The translations under genes and the position numbers were made by a program. Positions 14,763-21,151 of a stretch of 21,151 nucleotides of DNA are shown in pieces. The stretch is from Bacillota bacterium (GTDB lineage: Bacteria > Bacillota > Clostridia > Oscillospirales > Acutalibacteraceae), in the NCBI GenBank assembly GCA_023401495.1, contig JAEXDU010000035.1:1-21151 (forward strand), in the 5' to 3' direction. Under the pieces are notes generated by a model. That model had not been told where the DNA came from. It made no database searches and was given only the letters and a program-made list of their open reading frames with translations. The first letter of the stretch is position 1. Every line of letters starts with the position of its first letter.

Positions 14763-14971
14763 TGTTAAAACGCGATGGCTTTGAATGGTTTTGGGCAAAA
14801 TAGAATGTCAGAACTTTATCACAAAGTGATACAAAAGCCTTGGGGCAGAAGCAAAGCGGACAGACGGATTTTACTCGCATCCGGAATTTGATTTGCGGCT
14901 TTGGTGTTCCGCGCTGCCTAAAAATGAGATTGATAAAGGCTGCGTCACGCAGCAATAGGAGGAAGAAACAT
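14763..14971 (+). promoter_or_regulatory. Long structured 5' leader of der-plsY
   Basis: About 209 nt of leader separate the predicted start site from der. It contains several short inverted repeats: TATCAC/GTGATA (14817-14831), CGGAA/TTCCG around 14882-14912, and GCTGCG-TCA-CGCAGC (14939-14953). The last ends 3 nt before the AGGAGG ribosome binding site at 14957-14962. A 28-codon ATG frame (14805-14891) lies inside but lacks a ribosome binding site. I recognise no known riboswitch class. Confidence 0.4.
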
Positions 14972-16294
14972 TTGATCAAACCGATTGTGGCGGTTGTCGG
15001 CCGGCCGAACGTGGGGAAGTCCACTTTGTTCAATAAGCTGATCGGCCAGCGCCTTTCTATAGTAGAGGACACTCCCGGTGTTACCAGAGACCGTATCTTT
15101 GGCGACTGCGAATGGGGAAATCACAAATTCAGTCTGGTGGATACCGGCGGTATTGAGCCGGAATCGAAGGACATTATTCTGTCGCAAATGCGGGCGCAGG
15201 CTCAGCTTGCGATCGATTCTGCGGACGTGATTATCATGGTGACGGATCTGCATTCCGGCGTGGTAGCGACGGATGTAGAGGTTGCGGCGATGCTGCAGAA
15301 AAGCGGCCGCCCGGTCATTCTGTGCGTGAATAAATGCGACCGGATCGGTGAGCCGTCGCCGGAATTTTATGAATTTTATAACTTGGGACTCGGAGAGCCT
15401 GTTGCCGTTTCCTCTGTTCATGGCCATGGCACAGGTGATCTGCTGGACCGCGTTGTCGAGTTCTTCCCGGAGGAGACAGGCGAGGAGGATGAGGGAGAGA
15501 TCATTCGTGTTGCCGTCATCGGAAAGCCGAACGTGGGAAAATCCTCTCTGATCAACTATGTGGCTGGTGAAAACCGCAGCATCGTTTCGGATGTGGCCGG
15601 TACGACCCGCGACGCGATCGATACCAAAATTGAAAATGAATCCGGCACCTTTATTTTGATTGATACAGCTGGAATCCGCCGCCAGAACAAAGTGGAGGAT
15701 TCCATTGAGCGTTACAGCATCCTTCGTGCCGAAATGGCCATTGAGCGTTCAGACGTCTGCGTGATCATGATCGACGCTACCGTCGGCTTTACCGAGCAGG
15801 ACTCCAAGGTGGCGGGCCGCGCCCATGAAGCGGGCAAGGGCTGCGTGATTGCGGTCAACAAATGGGACGCAGTGGAGAAGGATGGCCACACCATGAACGA
15901 CTACCGCAAGCAGCTGGAAAAGGATTTTTCCTTTATGTCCTATGCGCCCATCATCTTTATTTCCGCCCACACGGGGCAGAGGGTAGATAAACTCTTTGAA
16001 ACCATTCATCATGTAGCCAGTATGAATTCCCTGCGCATCAGTACTGGCGTACTCAATGATATTCTGGCACAGGCGACGGCGCGTGTGCAGCCGCCTACGG
16101 ATAAGGGCAAGCGCCTGAAGATCTACTACATTACCCAGGCGTCCGTAAAGCCGCCGACCTTTATTTGTTTTGTCAATTCTGCGGATTTGTTCCATTTTTC
16201 CTATCAGCGTTATCTGGAAAACCGAATTCGCGAAACCTTTGGACTGGAGGGCACTCCGATCCGAATGGTCGTTCGGGAGCGCGGGGACAAATAA
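14972..16294 (+). CDS. der: Ribosome assembly GTPase Der (EngA)
   Basis: Der has two tandem GTPase domains and helps 50S subunit maturation. From the TTG at 14972 the product is 440 aa, the usual size. Domain 1 shows GRPNVGKST (10-18), TPGVTRD, DTGG and NKCD (from 120). Domain 2 shows GKPNVGKSS (184-192), AGTTRD, DTAGIR and NKWD (from 296). A C-terminal KH-like domain follows. The frame is open from an ATG at 14840, which would add 44 residues, but AGGAGGAAGAAACAT directly before the TTG and the family-standard start MIKPIVAVVGRPN make TTG the better choice. It is followed 15 nt later by plsY, a common pairing; gpsA, often third, is missing. Confidence 0.96.
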   Translation: MIKPIVAVVGRPNVGKSTLFNKLIGQRLSIVEDTPGVTRDRIFGDCEWGNHKFSLVDTGGIEPESKDIILSQMRAQAQLAIDSADVIIMVTDLHSGVVATDVEVAAMLQKSGRPVILCVNKCDRIGEPSPEFYEFYNLGLGEPVAVSSVHGHGTGDLLDRVVEFFPEETGEEDEGEIIRVAVIGKPNVGKSSLINYVAGENRSIVSDVAGTTRDAIDTKIENESGTFILIDTAGIRRQNKVEDSIERYSILRAEMAIERSDVCVIMIDATVGFTEQDSKVAGRAHEAGKGCVIAVNKWDAVEKDGHTMNDYRKQLEKDFSFMSYAPIIFISAHTGQRVDKLFETIHHVASMNSLRISTGVLNDILAQATARVQPPTDKGKRLKIYYITQASVKPPTFICFVNSADLFHFSYQRYLENRIRETFGLEGTPIRMVVRERGDK

Positions 16295-16309
16295 GGAGGA
16301 GGGTTTTCT

Positions 16310-17026
16310 TTGGAGAATCTACAAAATATCATTCTGGCAATCGTACTGACTGCTTTGGTGGCATATTTGCTTGGCAGCGTCAATTCTTCCATTCTGATTA
16401 CCCGAATATTCGGTCAAAAGACCGATATTCGCCAAATGGGCAGCGGAAATGCCGGCGCGACAAACGTGCTGCGTTCTGTCGGCAGACTGCCTGCGGCCCT
16501 GACCTTTATCTTTGACTTTTTAAAATGTGTTCTGGCCGTTCTGGCCGGCCGGGCAATTTTCAGCTACTTCTTCCAAATTCCCGCCATCTCGCCTATGGTG
16601 ATCGAGCAGACGGGTGCTTACATTGCCGGAATCGTGTGTATTTTGGGCCATATTTATCCCTTATACTTCGGCTTCCGGGGCGGCAAAGGAGTGACAACCT
16701 CCATTGCGATGATCATGATTATTGACTGGCGCGTTTCCCTGATCGTTTGGGCGGCTTTCTTCCTCGCGGTGTTCTGTTCCAAAATGGTCTCTTTGGGGTC
16801 GGTATGCGGTGCGGGCATCTACCCGTTTGCAACCTTCTTCCTGACCTTTTTCTACGATTACCGTTCCAGCGCCACGGTACCGCTGTCTTATGTTGTGGTC
16901 GCCACGGTTTCTTCGTTTATCATCGGGTGCATTGTGATCATCAAGCACCGGGGGAATATCAAGCGGATTCTGGACGGGACGGAAAAGAAAGTCAGCCTGC
17001 GTTCCCGCAAGGCTCCGCCGCAGTAA
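16310..17026 (+). CDS. plsY: Glycerol-3-phosphate acyltransferase PlsY
   Basis: PlsY is the membrane enzyme that transfers an acyl group from acyl-phosphate to glycerol-3-phosphate, the first step of phospholipid synthesis. The 238-aa product has several hydrophobic spans. Conserved motif 1 is GSVNSS near residues 22-27, continuing to MGSGNAGATN (43-52), and motif 2 is GHIYPLYFGFRGGKGVTT (113-130). These are the standard PlsY phosphate and acyl-phosphate binding loops. The start is TTG at 16310, preceded by AAGGAGGAGGG, an excellent site at the right distance. A long insert with extra hydrophobic residues (about 80-105) makes it somewhat longer than the 200-aa family norm. Two terminators follow. 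Confidence 0.96.
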   Translation: MENLQNIILAIVLTALVAYLLGSVNSSILITRIFGQKTDIRQMGSGNAGATNVLRSVGRLPAALTFIFDFLKCVLAVLAGRAIFSYFFQIPAISPMVIEQTGAYIAGIVCILGHIYPLYFGFRGGKGVTTSIAMIMIIDWRVSLIVWAAFFLAVFCSKMVSLGSVCGAGIYPFATFFLTFFYDYRSSATVPLSYVVVATVSSFIIGCIVIIKHRGNIKRILDGTEKKVSLRSRKAPPQ

Positions 17027-17081
17027 TTCCTCTCATCACGATACGGTCAATTCGCTTTAAAACAGTCCGCTGAAAGTACAG

Positions 17082-17127
17082 TGACCTCTTTCCCAGCCGT
17101 AAGCGGGGGAAAGAGGTCAGCAGCTTT
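17082..17127 (+). terminator. First terminator after plsY
   Basis: TGACCTCTTTCCC (17082-17094) pairs perfectly with GGGAAAGAGGTCA (17107-17119), 13 bp with a 12-nt loop, followed after 5 nt by TTTTTAAAA. Confidence 0.8.
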
Positions 17128-17146
17128 TTAAAAGCGGTACAACGAT

Positions 17147-17187
17147 AAAAAACTCTTCCCCGCCATCAATGCAGGGAAGAGTTTTTT
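17147..17187. terminator. Bidirectional terminator between plsY and the VOC gene
   Basis: AAAAAACTCTTCCC (17147-17160) pairs perfectly with GGGAAGAGTTTTTT (17174-17187), a 14-bp stem with a 13-nt loop. The A and T runs make it work on both strands, closing plsY on plus and the VOC gene on minus. Between it and the VOC stop (17188-17268) I see no gene. Confidence 0.88.
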
Positions 17188-17268
17188 AGGTTTTATAGTC
17201 AATGTATGATAACGTTAGAGTAGAAAGGAATACAGCGGTTTTGCCGAGAGAGGGAGGAGACTCGGGCG

Positions 17269-17706
17269 TTATTCCTCTCGGGGCGGCAGTTTGTTCTCCT
17301 GTCCTCCGTATAGGACGCCGTTTTTCAGCGTTGCTTCATCATGCCAGATTTTTTCTTCCGACAGAGAGGTTTCGATCAGCTCGATCAGTGTGCCGTTGAT
17401 CTGTACCATGGCGCAGCGGTAGCCGGCAAAAGGCTCGTACAGGGGCATGACAATTTCTTTTTCTTTCAATGCGGAAGCAATATCGCTGACCTTGAAAGCA
17501 ATATGGGGCTCCGTCTGAATTCTCATGTCCAGTGGTGAGTTTTCTCCAAAAGCATGCCATTCGATCGGAAGAGAGAATTCGTTTCTCATATCCAATGAGT
17601 ACATGTCAAAGAGAGGGCTGTATTTCACATCCTTGTAATTTCGAATGCTTTCCAGTGCCACAGGTTTCCCGATATGATGAAACAGGAGTTCAGTATGATC
17701 TGCCAT
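17269..17706 (-). CDS. VOC (glyoxalase-like) family protein
   Basis: A 145-aa protein of the vicinal oxygen chelate superfamily, made of two beta-alpha-beta-beta-beta modules. Candidate metal ligands sit where the fold expects them: H10/H11 in LFHHIG at the first strand, H68 in PHIAFKV at the fifth, and E109 or E112 in TLIELIE near the end. The N-terminal HHIG and the repeated hydrophobic-His pattern support the family; substrate and reaction cannot be read from this. ATG 17706 follows GGAGGAAACAGCA, so the longer frame to 17739 is rejected. It lies 41 nt after the rpmB terminator with no clear promoter of its own, so read-through from rpmB may contribute to expression. Confidence 0.82.
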   Translation of the reverse strand: MADHTELLFHHIGKPVALESIRNYKDVKYSPLFDMYSLDMRNEFSLPIEWHAFGENSPLDMRIQTEPHIAFKVSDIASALKEKEIVMPLYEPFAGYRCAMVQINGTLIELIETSLSEEKIWHDEATLKNGVLYGGQENKLPPREE

Positions 17707-17746
17707 TGCTGTTTCCTCCAAACAAACTCTGCGAATCAAATTCTCT

Positions 17747-17782
17747 ACAAAAAAAAGAAAAAGGAACCTGCATCAGGCTCCT
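17747..17782 (-). terminator. Terminator of rpmB
   Basis: On the minus strand AGGAGCCTG (17782-17774) pairs with CAGGTTCCT (17770-17762), including one G-U, around an ATG loop. It is followed by TTTTCTTTTTTTT. Confidence 0.9.
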
Positions 17783-17805
17783 CTAAACTTTCCGGTTTTA
17801 CGTCA

Positions 17806-17994
17806 TCAAACTGCGCGGGTCACTTTGTTGGAACGTAAACAACGGGTGCAGGCGTAAATACGCTTCGGACTGCCGTTAACAACTGCCTTTACGCGTTTTA
17901 CATTGGGCTTCCAAGTTCTGTTCGCACGTCTGTGAGAATGAGAAACTTTTATACCGAAAGCAATATCCTTGCCACAAACCTCACACTTCGCCAT
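17806..17994 (-). CDS. rpmB: 50S ribosomal protein L28, zinc-binding form
   Basis: A 62-aa basic ribosomal protein. MAKCEVCGKD at the N terminus, the HSHRRANRTWKPN core and the YACTRCLRS end are classic L28. Cysteines at 4, 7, 49 and 52 form the zinc site, so this is the C+ form. ATG 17994 follows AAAGGAGGTGCAGACAC. It is a single-gene unit with a good promoter and a strong terminator, divergent from the site-2 protease operon. Confidence 0.98.
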   Translation of the reverse strand: MAKCEVCGKDIAFGIKVSHSHRRANRTWKPNVKRVKAVVNGSPKRIYACTRCLRSNKVTRAV

Positions 17995-18035
17995 GTGTCT
18001 GCACCTCCTTTAAAGGGCTTTAAACTACGAAGAAT

Positions 18036-18064
18036 ATTCTAGCAAATCTAAAGGCTAAATGCAA
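18036..18064 (-). promoter_or_regulatory. Putative sigma-A promoter for rpmB
   Basis: On the minus strand TTGCAT (18064-18059) and TAGAAT (18041-18036) are separated by 17 nt. The predicted start near 18029 gives a leader of about 35 nt carrying AAAGGAGGTG. Confidence 0.75.
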
Positions 18065-18158
18065 GCTTTTTTTCACTCATTTACGCAGGAATTGCAAAAA
18101 TCAGCCAAAATCCGGGTGTTCCGCCGTATGACGAGCCCGATCAGCGGGGAACATTCTC

Positions 18159-18187
18159 TTGTCTTTTATTGGAAAACGTATTATAAT
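18159..18187 (+). promoter_or_regulatory. Putative sigma-A promoter for the site-2 protease - scpAB operon
   Basis: TTGTCT (18159-18164) and a perfect TATAAT (18182-18187) are separated by 17 nt. The predicted start near 18194 leaves a leader of about 150 nt. The rest of the 353-nt gap after rpmB (18065-18158) shows no gene. Confidence 0.7.
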
Positions 18188-18248
18188 GCTAACAAATCAT
18201 ACACTTTTACGTACAGGCAGCGCTGTCACTTTATTGCGCAAGGCCCGG

Positions 18249-18279
18249 CCGTTTTTTCCTATCCTTGGGGGGAAAACGG
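18249..18279 (+). promoter_or_regulatory. Leader hairpin upstream of the site-2 protease gene
   Basis: CCGTTTTTTCC (18249-18259) pairs with GGGGAAAACGG (18269-18279), 11 pairs including two G-U, with a 9-nt loop. No T tract follows, so it is not a normal terminator. It lies about 70 nt before the preferred start and could shape translation or mRNA stability. Confidence 0.4.
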
Positions 18280-18347
18280 TAGGAACGGTCCCTGCGGAAA
18301 AATAGAAGTACAGTAATATGGCTGCCGTTCTGCGAAAGGCGGTAAAA

Positions 18348-19046
18348 ATGCTTTATCAGGTAATTCAATCCATTTTCAGAGGCGTTCCCATCAATATGAT
18401 CAGTGTGCTCATGCAGATTTTGGCTGTTCTGGTCATCATTTTTTGCGTACTGCCTATACACGAATATGCGCACGGCTGGATGGCGAAAAAGCTGGGGGAC
18501 AATACCGCAGCTTATCAGGGCCGCCTGACGATCAATCCGCTGGCCAGCATCGACCCGCTGGGAGCGCTCGCGATTCTGCTGTTTGGCTTTGGCTGGGCCA
18601 AGCCCGTTCCGGTGGACACACGCAATTTTAAAAATCCCAAGCGCGATATGGCGATTACCGCTCTGGCGGGGCCGGTTTCCAATATTCTGGCCGCATTGGT
18701 GGGCGCGATCCTTCTGAATGTGATTTTCCTATTTCAGGGAAGCATCCCGCAGTCGATTCAGTTTGGGGTCGCGGTGTTTTTCGGGTATTATATCAATATC
18801 AATGTCATGCTGGCGGTATTTAATCTGATTCCGCTGCCGCCGCTCGACGGCTCCAGAGTTCTGGCGGCATTTCTCTCTGACCGTGCGATGTATCGGTACT
18901 ATCAGAACCAGCGGATGATCATGCTGGCACTGTTTGCGCTGCTGTTTCTCGGCTTTCTGAATGAGCCGCTTTACCTGATGCAGTCGTGGGTGAGATCCGG
19001 AATCATATGGCTTGCTGATCTTCCGTTTGTCCTGTTCGGTGCATAA
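18348..19046 (+). CDS. Site-2 protease family intramembrane metalloprotease (M50B)
   Basis: A polytopic membrane protease of the S2P family. The zinc motif HEYAH occurs at residues 38-42 in the first main hydrophobic segment. The second motif, NLIPLPPLDGS, starts at N159 with the third metal ligand D167. Several hydrophobic spans fill the 232-aa product, which lacks PDZ and CBS domains, so it belongs to the short class common in Clostridia next to scpA. The substrate is unknown. The start is uncertain: ATG 18348 has AAAGGCGG nearby and is preferred; ATG 18318 would add ten residues but has no ribosome binding site. The stop lies 3 nt before scpA, indicating one operon. Confidence 0.92.
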   Translation: MLYQVIQSIFRGVPINMISVLMQILAVLVIIFCVLPIHEYAHGWMAKKLGDNTAAYQGRLTINPLASIDPLGALAILLFGFGWAKPVPVDTRNFKNPKRDMAITALAGPVSNILAALVGAILLNVIFLFQGSIPQSIQFGVAVFFGYYININVMLAVFNLIPLPPLDGSRVLAAFLSDRAMYRYYQNQRMIMLALFALLFLGFLNEPLYLMQSWVRSGIIWLADLPFVLFGA

Positions 19047-19049
19047 CAG

Positions 19050-19769
19050 ATGGAAAAGCTGGAGTATCATCTGGACGTGTTTGATGGCCCTCTTGATCTG
19101 CTTTTGTCTCTGATCGCCAAAAACAAGGTGGAAATCTGCGACATCTCGATTTCCGATCTGCTCGACCAGTACATGGGGCAGATGGAAAAAATGCAGGAGC
19201 AGCAGATGGAGGTTTCCAGCGAGTTCTTGGAGATGGCCGCGCGTCTGGTGTATTTAAAGACCGTTTCTCTGCTCCCGAAGAATGAAGAAGCAGAAGAGCT
19301 GCGCCGGGAACTGACCGGGCAGCTGATGGAATACCAGGAATGGAAGCGGACGGCGCAGGCCCTGGGCGGGCTCTTTTCGTGGGATTCGTTTGTCCGGCAG
19401 CCGGCGCCCCTGCCGCCGGAACGGGTGTACAGCCGTTCCCATCATCCGGACGAGCTTCTCGCGGCGTATCTGAGCGCGGCGGGGAGGGGGAAACGCTTTT
19501 TGCCTCCCCCGGCGACATCCTTTGATGGAATTGTGACCCGCAAGCCGGTTTCGGTCGCTTCGCGGATTGTTTTTGTGCTCCGCCGCTTGTGGAAGAAAAG
19601 ACGGATGCCGTTTCATGACCTTCTGTGGGAAAGCCGGCAGAAATCAGACCTGGTCGCGACCTTTCTGGCGGTGCTGGAGCTGGTGAAAAATCACCGCGTC
19701 CGTGTAGACGGGGAAGAAAGCGGAACGACGATAACTCTGTTGACTGGCGGTGCAGACCCATGGAAATAA
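19050..19769 (+). CDS. scpA: Segregation and condensation protein A
   Basis: ScpA is the kleisin that bridges the SMC dimer and, with ScpB, compacts and separates chromosomes. The 239-aa product opens with LEYHLDVFDGPLDLLLSLI, the hallmark ScpA N terminus that binds the SMC neck. A helical segment with KMQEQQMEVSSEFLEMAARL follows, and a C-terminal winged-helix part (from about residue 170) binds the SMC head. The length is typical. ATG 19050 lies 3 nt after the protease stop without an obvious ribosome binding site, so translation is probably coupled. The last codons overlap scpB by 10 nt. Confidence 0.96.
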   Translation: MEKLEYHLDVFDGPLDLLLSLIAKNKVEICDISISDLLDQYMGQMEKMQEQQMEVSSEFLEMAARLVYLKTVSLLPKNEEAEELRRELTGQLMEYQEWKRTAQALGGLFSWDSFVRQPAPLPPERVYSRSHHPDELLAAYLSAAGRGKRFLPPPATSFDGIVTRKPVSVASRIVFVLRRLWKKRRMPFHDLLWESRQKSDLVATFLAVLELVKNHRVRVDGEESGTTITLLTGGADPWK

Positions 19770-20323
19770 AAAAATTGCAGGGCGCGATCGAGGCCATCCT
19801 GTTTTCGAGCGGAGACGCCGTTCCGCTGGAACGGATTGCAGAAGCTCTGGAGCTGGATCGTGCTACGGCGGTAAGGCTCATGAAAAGCGTGATGGATTCC
19901 TTTAATCAGTCGGCCAAAGGAATTCGGATCATACAATTAGAAAATCAGTACCAAATGTGCAGCGCCGATGAATATGGTGAAACGGTACGGCGCACACTGG
20001 ATTTAAGAAGAAATGCGCCTCTTTCACAGGCCGCGATGGAGGTTCTGGCGGTGATTGCCTATCAGCAGCCGGTTACAAAGGCTTTTGTGGAGCAGGTACG
20101 CGGAGTGGACAGCTCCGGGGTCATCTCTAACCTGTGCGAAAAGGGACTTGTGGAGGAACGGGGCAGGCTCGATTTGCCCGGCCGGCCGCTGCTGTACGGC
20201 ACAACGCCCAATTTTCTGCGCTGCATGAATCTTTCCTCCCTGAACGATCTGCCTCCTCTGCCTCAGAGCAGCCCGGAGGATTCGGATGAAGAGGAAGAGA
20301 ACACTGCGGAAAAAACGCTTTAA
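19760..20323 (+). CDS. scpB: Segregation and condensation protein B
   Basis: ScpB forms a dimer that binds the ScpA middle region in the SMC-ScpAB condensin. The 187-aa protein has the two winged-helix domains of the family. The first begins IEAILFSSGDAVPLERIAEA. The second contains QAAMEVLAVIAYQQPVTKAF and the helix-turn segment VRGVDSSGVISNL, followed by the strand pair EERGRLDLPGRPLLYGTT. The tail is acidic (SPEDSDEEEENT). ATG 19760 is chosen because MEIKKLQGAIEAIL is the normal ScpB start; an in-frame ATG at 19625 lies deep in scpA and would add 45 non-homologous residues. It overlaps scpA by 10 nt. Confidence 0.96.
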   Translation: MEIKKLQGAIEAILFSSGDAVPLERIAEALELDRATAVRLMKSVMDSFNQSAKGIRIIQLENQYQMCSADEYGETVRRTLDLRRNAPLSQAAMEVLAVIAYQQPVTKAFVEQVRGVDSSGVISNLCEKGLVEERGRLDLPGRPLLYGTTPNFLRCMNLSSLNDLPPLPQSSPEDSDEEEENTAEKTL

Positions 20324-20365
20324 GCCTTTTGGACAAAGCATAAAATCGAAGGAGGATACGCGCCA

Positions 20366-21028
20366 ATGACCTGGGTTTGGATTTTACTGGGCTTTCTCGG
20401 TTTGTTGGCACTGGCGCTGGCAGCCCGGGTGAAAATCCATTTATCTTTCGAGATGGAGGATGGTTTTTCGGGAGAAGCGCGGTATCTGTTCTTCCATTAT
20501 CGTTTCCCCACAGAGGAAGCGCCTGAAAAAGAGGCCGAGAAAAAGAAAAAAGAAGAGAAAAAGAAAGGCAAACCAGACAAAAAGCAGTCTGTTCGGGATA
20601 TAATAAAAGAAAAGGGGTTCACAGGGTTCCTGAGCTTCCTTTCTGAGCTTGCTTCCATCGCCGCGGGCGCGGCAAAGCGGCTGCTTTCACATTTTATTCT
20701 GAAGGAACTGAAAATCCGTGTTGTTCTGGGGGCAGAGGACGCCGCCACAACTGCTGTGCTGTACGGTACGGTCAGCGGAGTGGTTTATCCTGCTGCCGGC
20801 ACATTGGTAACGGCATTTCGGTGCAAACACTACGATGTGCTGATAACACCCGATTTTAACGGGGAAAAGCTCTCCGCACAAATGCTCATGGACGGCAGCG
20901 TCCGTTTGGTGTTTCTGATCGCAGCCGGCCTGTACGCGCTGCTGCGGTATGTCAAAATGGTTCTGCGGCAAAAGCGGGAAGAAGGACGTCAGGCCGCAAT
21001 GGCCGGAGAAGCTGCGGGAAAATCATAA
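20366..21028 (+). CDS. DUF2953 family membrane-anchored protein
   Basis: A 220-aa protein of unknown function found in many sporulating Firmicutes next to gerW/ytfJ. It starts with a hydrophobic anchor (residues about 4-20), followed by a beta-like stretch, a very charged Lys/Glu run at about 51-73, and a conserved domain with LKELKIRVVLGAEDAATTAV and YGTVSGVVYP. A second hydrophobic segment (about 180-199) precedes a basic tail. The charged run is of the low-complexity type and probably a flexible linker. ATG 20366 follows GAAGGAGGATACGCCA. It is 42 nt after scpB and 46 nt before gerW, in the conserved order. Confidence 0.85.
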   Translation: MTWVWILLGFLGLLALALAARVKIHLSFEMEDGFSGEARYLFFHYRFPTEEAPEKEAEKKKKEEKKKGKPDKKQSVRDIIKEKGFTGFLSFLSELASIAAGAAKRLLSHFILKELKIRVVLGAEDAATTAVLYGTVSGVVYPAAGTLVTAFRCKHYDVLITPDFNGEKLSAQMLMDGSVRLVFLIAAGLYALLRYVKMVLRQKREEGRQAAMAGEAAGKS

Positions 21029-21074
21029 CAGAGAAAACTGACGAAAGAAAGAAAAGAAAGAGCGGTGTAATAAA

Positions 21075-21151
21075 ATGAGCGAACATCCCATTGAAGGCAT
21101 GATGAATACTACCTTAGAAAAGATCAAGCAGATGGTGGACGTCAATTCGAT
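21075..21151 (+). CDS. gerW: GerW family sporulation protein (YtfJ), N-terminal fragment
   Basis: Only 25 codons are present before the window ends. They begin MSEHPIEGMMNTTLEKIKQM and continue VDVNS, matching the highly conserved GerW/YtfJ N terminus (HPIEGLM-T--E-IK-MVDVN). GerW is made in the forespore and is needed for normal germination with some germinants in Bacillus. Its position directly after the DUF2953 gene is the conserved clostridial order and is the main sign that this organism forms spores. The ribosome binding site is weak (AGAGCGGTG). The identification is confident but its full length cannot be checked. Confidence 0.88.
   Translation, partial: MSEHPIEGMMNTTLEKIKQMVDVNS

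Noticed and set aside
14805..14891. 28-codon ATG frame in the der leader
   Set aside because: No ribosome binding site and no recognisable sequence; it could be a regulatory upstream frame but cannot be supported as a gene.
14840..14971. 44-residue N-terminal extension of Der
   Set aside because: The TTG at 14972 has AGGAGG at the right distance and gives the family-standard N terminus; the extension is basic leader sequence.
19003..19881. 292-aa minus-strand open frame opposite scpA/scpB
   Set aside because: Very rich in Pro, Arg, Ser and Ala as expected from the antisense of GC-rich genes; the plus strand is clearly scpA and scpB.
1..21151. CRISPR arrays, insertion sequences, prophage genes, defence or secretion clusters
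   Set aside because: No spaced direct repeats, transposase, integrase or phage structural motif was seen; the gene content is core chromosomal.

Overview
This window comes from a spore-forming Clostridia bacterium, probably in the Oscillospiraceae/Ruminococcaceae group. This is inferred from several things seen in the sequence: Firmicutes-style AGGAGG ribosome binding sites, several TTG/GTG starts, the site-2 protease - scpA - scpB - DUF2953 - gerW cluster ending in a sporulation gene, and single-copy zinc-type ribosomal proteins L28 and L32. It reads as chromosomal core sequence. I found no transposase, integrase, phage gene, CRISPR array, rRNA or tRNA.

Layout. 1-1984: the 3' end of gltX (GluRS) followed by glnS (GlnRS) and a terminator. 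1985-2640: two tiny divergent genes, a 56-aa soluble protein (minus) and a 35-aa membrane peptide (plus), each with its own promoter-like sequence. 2661-6958: sbcD-sbcC, the Mre11/Rad50-type DNA-end nuclease, overlapping by 4 nt. 7066-8001 (minus): the manganese exporter mntP and a 72-aa orphan, separated by a perfect 48-bp palindromic terminator. 8212-9660: hisH-hisF, one heterodimeric enzyme of histidine synthesis. 9823-10962: a secreted D-Ala-D-Ala carboxypeptidase. 11078-13764: pgi, an uncharacterised P-loop protein and a CofE/F420-ligase-like protein. 13772-14590: yceD-rpmF behind a perfect consensus sigma-A promoter. 14728-17187: der-plsY with a leader of about 210 nt. 17269-17994 (minus): a VOC-family protein and rpmB. 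18159-21151: site-2 protease, scpA, scpB, a DUF2953 protein and the start of gerW.

How the genes work together. The content is mostly housekeeping: translation (GluRS, GlnRS, L28, L32, the ribosome-assembly GTPase Der), DNA maintenance (SbcCD, the ScpAB condensin partners), envelope (carboxypeptidase, PlsY), metabolism (Pgi, HisFH) and metal balance (MntP). The last operon joins chromosome condensation, intramembrane proteolysis and a spore-associated protein, a gene order recurring in Clostridia.

I see no convincing undescribed multi-gene system. The items best worth following are the three small orphan proteins, the P-loop / F420-ligase-like pair in a genome with no visible F420 role, the long structured leader of der-plsY, and the long palindrome that overlaps a stop codon. 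All functional calls rest on sequence motifs read by eye; no database search was run.
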